DNA of 6,864 nucleotides from Syntrophaceae bacterium UBA1163 (GTDB lineage Bacteria; Desulfobacterota; BSN033; UBA1163). The stretch spans positions 1-6,864 of the forward strand of contig DBZJ01000097.1 in NCBI GenBank assembly GCA_002311635.1, in the 5' to 3' direction. Under the pieces are notes generated by a model. It had not been told where the DNA came from. It made no database searches and saw only the letters and a list, made by a program, of their open reading frames with translations. The position numbers were made by a program, and so were the translations under genes. Below are positions 5,442 through 6,864 of the stretch, one piece after another (the stretch's first letter is position 1; each line of letters begins with the position of its first letter).

Positions 5442-5931
5442 AACAAAAGCAAGAATCCTGGCCATTGACCCAGGGACCCGGCACATGGGCGTGGCGGTCA
5501 TGGAAAATGGCGAGCTTCTCTATTACGGGGTGGAGATAATCAAAAAACAGGAAACGCCTCATGAGACTCTGAGGGAAGGAAGAAAAGCCATCCTGAGACT
5601 CTTTAACGATTTGAAGCCGAGGGTGCTCGTGGTCGAAAAAACCTTTTTTGCCAATAACAGGAGCTCTGCCTTGCTCAATGTCTTCGCCGATGAAATCCGG
5701 GCTATCGGCAGGAGAAAAGGACTCAAAGTCATTGCCTTTGCCCCGAATACGTTAAAGAAATTTATCTGCGGCAACGGCTGGGCCAGCAAGTTTCAAGTGG
5801 CGACGGTGATTGTATCGATATTCCCGGAACTGAAAGTCTATCTCACTCAGGACCGGGCCTGGAAAGAGCGATTCCACCAGAATATGTTTGACGCAGTGGC
5901 CCTGGCGGTGATGGCGGCAGAAATGAATTGA
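5434..5931 (+). CDS. RuvC-like Holliday junction endonuclease (catalytic residues intact)
   Basis: This 165-residue protein is close to the usual RuvC length. ILAIDPGTRHMGVAV (8-22) supplies Asp12, VLVVEKTFF (64-72) supplies Glu68, and FHQNMFDAVALAVM (147-160) supplies Asp153 with His148 as a possible fourth ligand. The family resolves four-way DNA junctions by paired nicks. In a mobile element it would process replication or recombination intermediates. NNRSSALLNVFADEIRAIGR (74-93) corresponds to the DNA-binding helix region. The frame is open upstream to 5335, but that extension overlaps conserved sequence of the preceding gene, so I use the ATG at 5434. It overlaps the upstream stop by 8 bases and lacks a good ribosome binding site, again suggesting coupling. 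It is the last gene of the operon. Other RNase H-fold nucleases are possible, but motif order and size fit RuvC best. Confidence 0.85.
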   Translation: MPKTKARILAIDPGTRHMGVAVMENGELLYYGVEIIKKQETPHETLREGRKAILRLFNDLKPRVLVVEKTFFANNRSSALLNVFADEIRAIGRRKGLKVIAFAPNTLKKFICGNGWASKFQVATVIVSIFPELKVYLTQDRAWKERFHQNMFDAVALAVMAAEMN

Positions 5932-5947
5932 TCGTATCCCTCTTAAC

Positions 5948-5972
5948 AGCCCGTTGAATCATACGGCTTTTT
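5948..5972 (+). terminator. Probable rho-independent terminator after the RuvC pair
   Basis: AGCC-C-GT (5948-5954) pairs with ACGGCT (5963-5968) with one bulged C and an 8-base loop, followed by a run of five T residues (5968-5972). It lies 16 bases past the stop of the last operon gene. The stem is short and bulged, so efficiency may be modest. Confidence 0.4.
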
Positions 5973-6167
5973 GAATCCACATCGGCTTACTTGATTAACA
6001 TATCAGTATCATTGTCGTTATGCACCACGGCTTGAGCAGAATTTTCCGTAGTGGCAAATCTCTTGAAAGGGATAATCCGGGCTTGACTCCAGCGTTCGAC
6101 AATGTAGACTGTTCCAGGAGCACTTTGGGTCGCTACTACTCAGCCTTATCGCTCGGAGCGGATGAAG

Positions 6168-6863
6168 ATGAACGGATACGAATACATTTTGGCGAAGCAA
6201 ACGGCGTGGGCGGCCAATTACGGTCTAACCTTGGTTGGAAGCAAGGGCGCACGCGGACGACCTGCTTACACCTCCGAGTTGGATCAGAACTTATTTCAAC
6301 CACTCTTGCCAGAGGTGCGGAAGTCATTCGCCGCTGGGGATGGCGGCGAGCTCGGTTCGGCCGAGTTCCCCGGTAAAATGCAGGCAGTGCATTCTTCCTC
6401 AGCGCTTGGCGTCAACGTTTTCCAATACTGGAAATCGATAAAAGCCGTCCCAGTGATTGCATCTTACTGCGGCCTTTGTCGTAGGGATTCGCAGGTGTCA
6501 GATGACATACATTTTGAGAAGAAGCATCCAATCGACAATGCATTTGCTCATCACCCGAATATCGACGTGGTCATCGACAACGCGCGATCATCAAGAATCA
6601 AGAGGTTTGCCGTCGAGTGCAAGTTCTCTGAGGCATACGGTGGTCACAAGCACGGCGGACTCAAAGCAAAGTACCTCGGCCTTGATAATCTCTGGGCAGA
6701 CATTCCCAATTTACTGCGTTTTGCTAATTGCATATCCCCTGAAGATCAACAGTTCGCTCATTTGCACCCCGCTCAGCTCGTGAAGCATATTCTTGGCCTA
6801 AAACGGCAGTTCGGTCGGGAGGGCTTCCGTTTGCTGTACCTCTTGTTAACCGGCATGCAATAA
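6168..6863 (+). CDS. PD-(D/E)XK nuclease, PGN_0703-like putative restriction endonuclease, possibly truncated
   Basis: This protein of about 231 residues has a recognisable restriction-endonuclease-fold active site: NIDVVI (residues 131-136, Asp133) followed by FAVECKFSEAYG (147-158), giving D...E-x-K with Glu150 and Lys152. Upstream, HSSSALGVNVFQYW (75-88) resembles the Ser-Ser-x-Ala-x-x-x-Asn-x-F motif I associate with PGN_0703-type putative restriction enzymes, a family name given from memory of the motif pattern. The protein would cleave DNA as defence cargo. GGAG at 6155-6158 lies nine bases before the ATG at 6168 but only three before an in-frame ATG at 6162, hence the later start. It stops one base before the window edge. 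From memory the family is often longer, and the ending LLYLLLTGMQ is abrupt, so a frameshift or nonsense truncation is possible. No methylase is visible within the window. It lies outside the replication operon, beyond the probable terminator. Confidence 0.65.
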   Translation: MNGYEYILAKQTAWAANYGLTLVGSKGARGRPAYTSELDQNLFQPLLPEVRKSFAAGDGGELGSAEFPGKMQAVHSSSALGVNVFQYWKSIKAVPVIASYCGLCRRDSQVSDDIHFEKKHPIDNAFAHHPNIDVVIDNARSSRIKRFAVECKFSEAYGGHKHGGLKAKYLGLDNLWADIPNLLRFANCISPEDQQFAHLHPAQLVKHILGLKRQFGREGFRLLYLLLTGMQ

Positions 6864-6864
6864 T

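Noticed and set aside
4869..5501. 210-codon open frame on the minus strand over the RuvC-like pair
   Set aside because: It is antisense to two genes with family motifs, and its sequence shows no domain; a shadow frame.
4890..5931. RuvC-fold pair considered as IscB/TnpB-type guided nucleases
   Set aside because: The proteins are about 165-183 residues, with no HNH insertion, bridge helix or zinc-finger cysteines and no nearby guide-RNA-like element seen; size and motif order match RuvC resolvases.
5997..6146. Minus-strand stretch reading GTVYIVERWSQ... with protein-like texture
   Set aside because: It is bounded by an in-frame TGA about 50 codons upstream with no ATG, GTG or TTG start near its beginning; at most a remnant of a decayed gene, which I cannot support.
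6020..6376. 118-codon plus-strand frame overlapping the nuclease start
   Set aside because: Its second half lies out of frame under the nuclease gene, and the first half has no ribosome binding site or motif.

Overview
The window reads as bacterial mobile-element DNA, most likely part of a conjugative plasmid, a phage-plasmid or an integrated conjugative element. The grounds are a conjugation-type coupling ATPase at the left, a compact regulator/replication/resolvase operon in the right-centre, and a putative restriction-type nuclease at the right edge. Genes are short, tightly overlapped and start with ATG, TTG or GTG. Several have good Shine-Dalgarno sequences. The host lineage cannot be named from the sequence. 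Base composition is uneven: the outer genes look near 50% GC, while the central minus-strand membrane gene and its flanks are clearly AT-richer, so this looks like a mosaic.

Left (1-1504, plus strand): a possible 21-codon leader with a strong ribosome binding site ends in an ATGA overlap with a 444-residue TraD/TraG-type coupling ATPase. Centre-left (1643-3048, minus strand): two unrecognised membrane-anchored proteins transcribed right to left toward a clear rho-independent terminator that separates them from the ATPase gene. A single-pass protein with a possible LexA/signal-peptidase-like domain lies downstream of a multi-pass protein. Positions 3049-3873 are an AT-rich, essentially gene-free divergent spacer ending in a palindrome just before the next operon.

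Right-centre (3874-5972, plus strand): four genes overlap end to start: an XRE-type repressor, a winged-helix DNA-binding protein, and two tandem RuvC-fold proteins. The winged-helix gene carries in its linker-coding section a set of about four 17-bp dyad repeats at a strict 23-bp period. The period is not a multiple of three, so the similarity is not a by-product of a repeated peptide. An AT-rich stretch follows. This is the architecture of a lambda-O-type initiator with its origin inside its own gene. I infer that this operon is the replication module of the element.

Of the two RuvC-like proteins, the second keeps the acidic active-site residues while the first has lost or changed them (D to N, E to M, D to E). 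This suggests a catalytic/non-catalytic partner pair. The right edge (6168-6863) holds a PD-(D/E)XK nuclease resembling PGN_0703-type putative restriction enzymes, probably cargo or defence, and possibly truncated.
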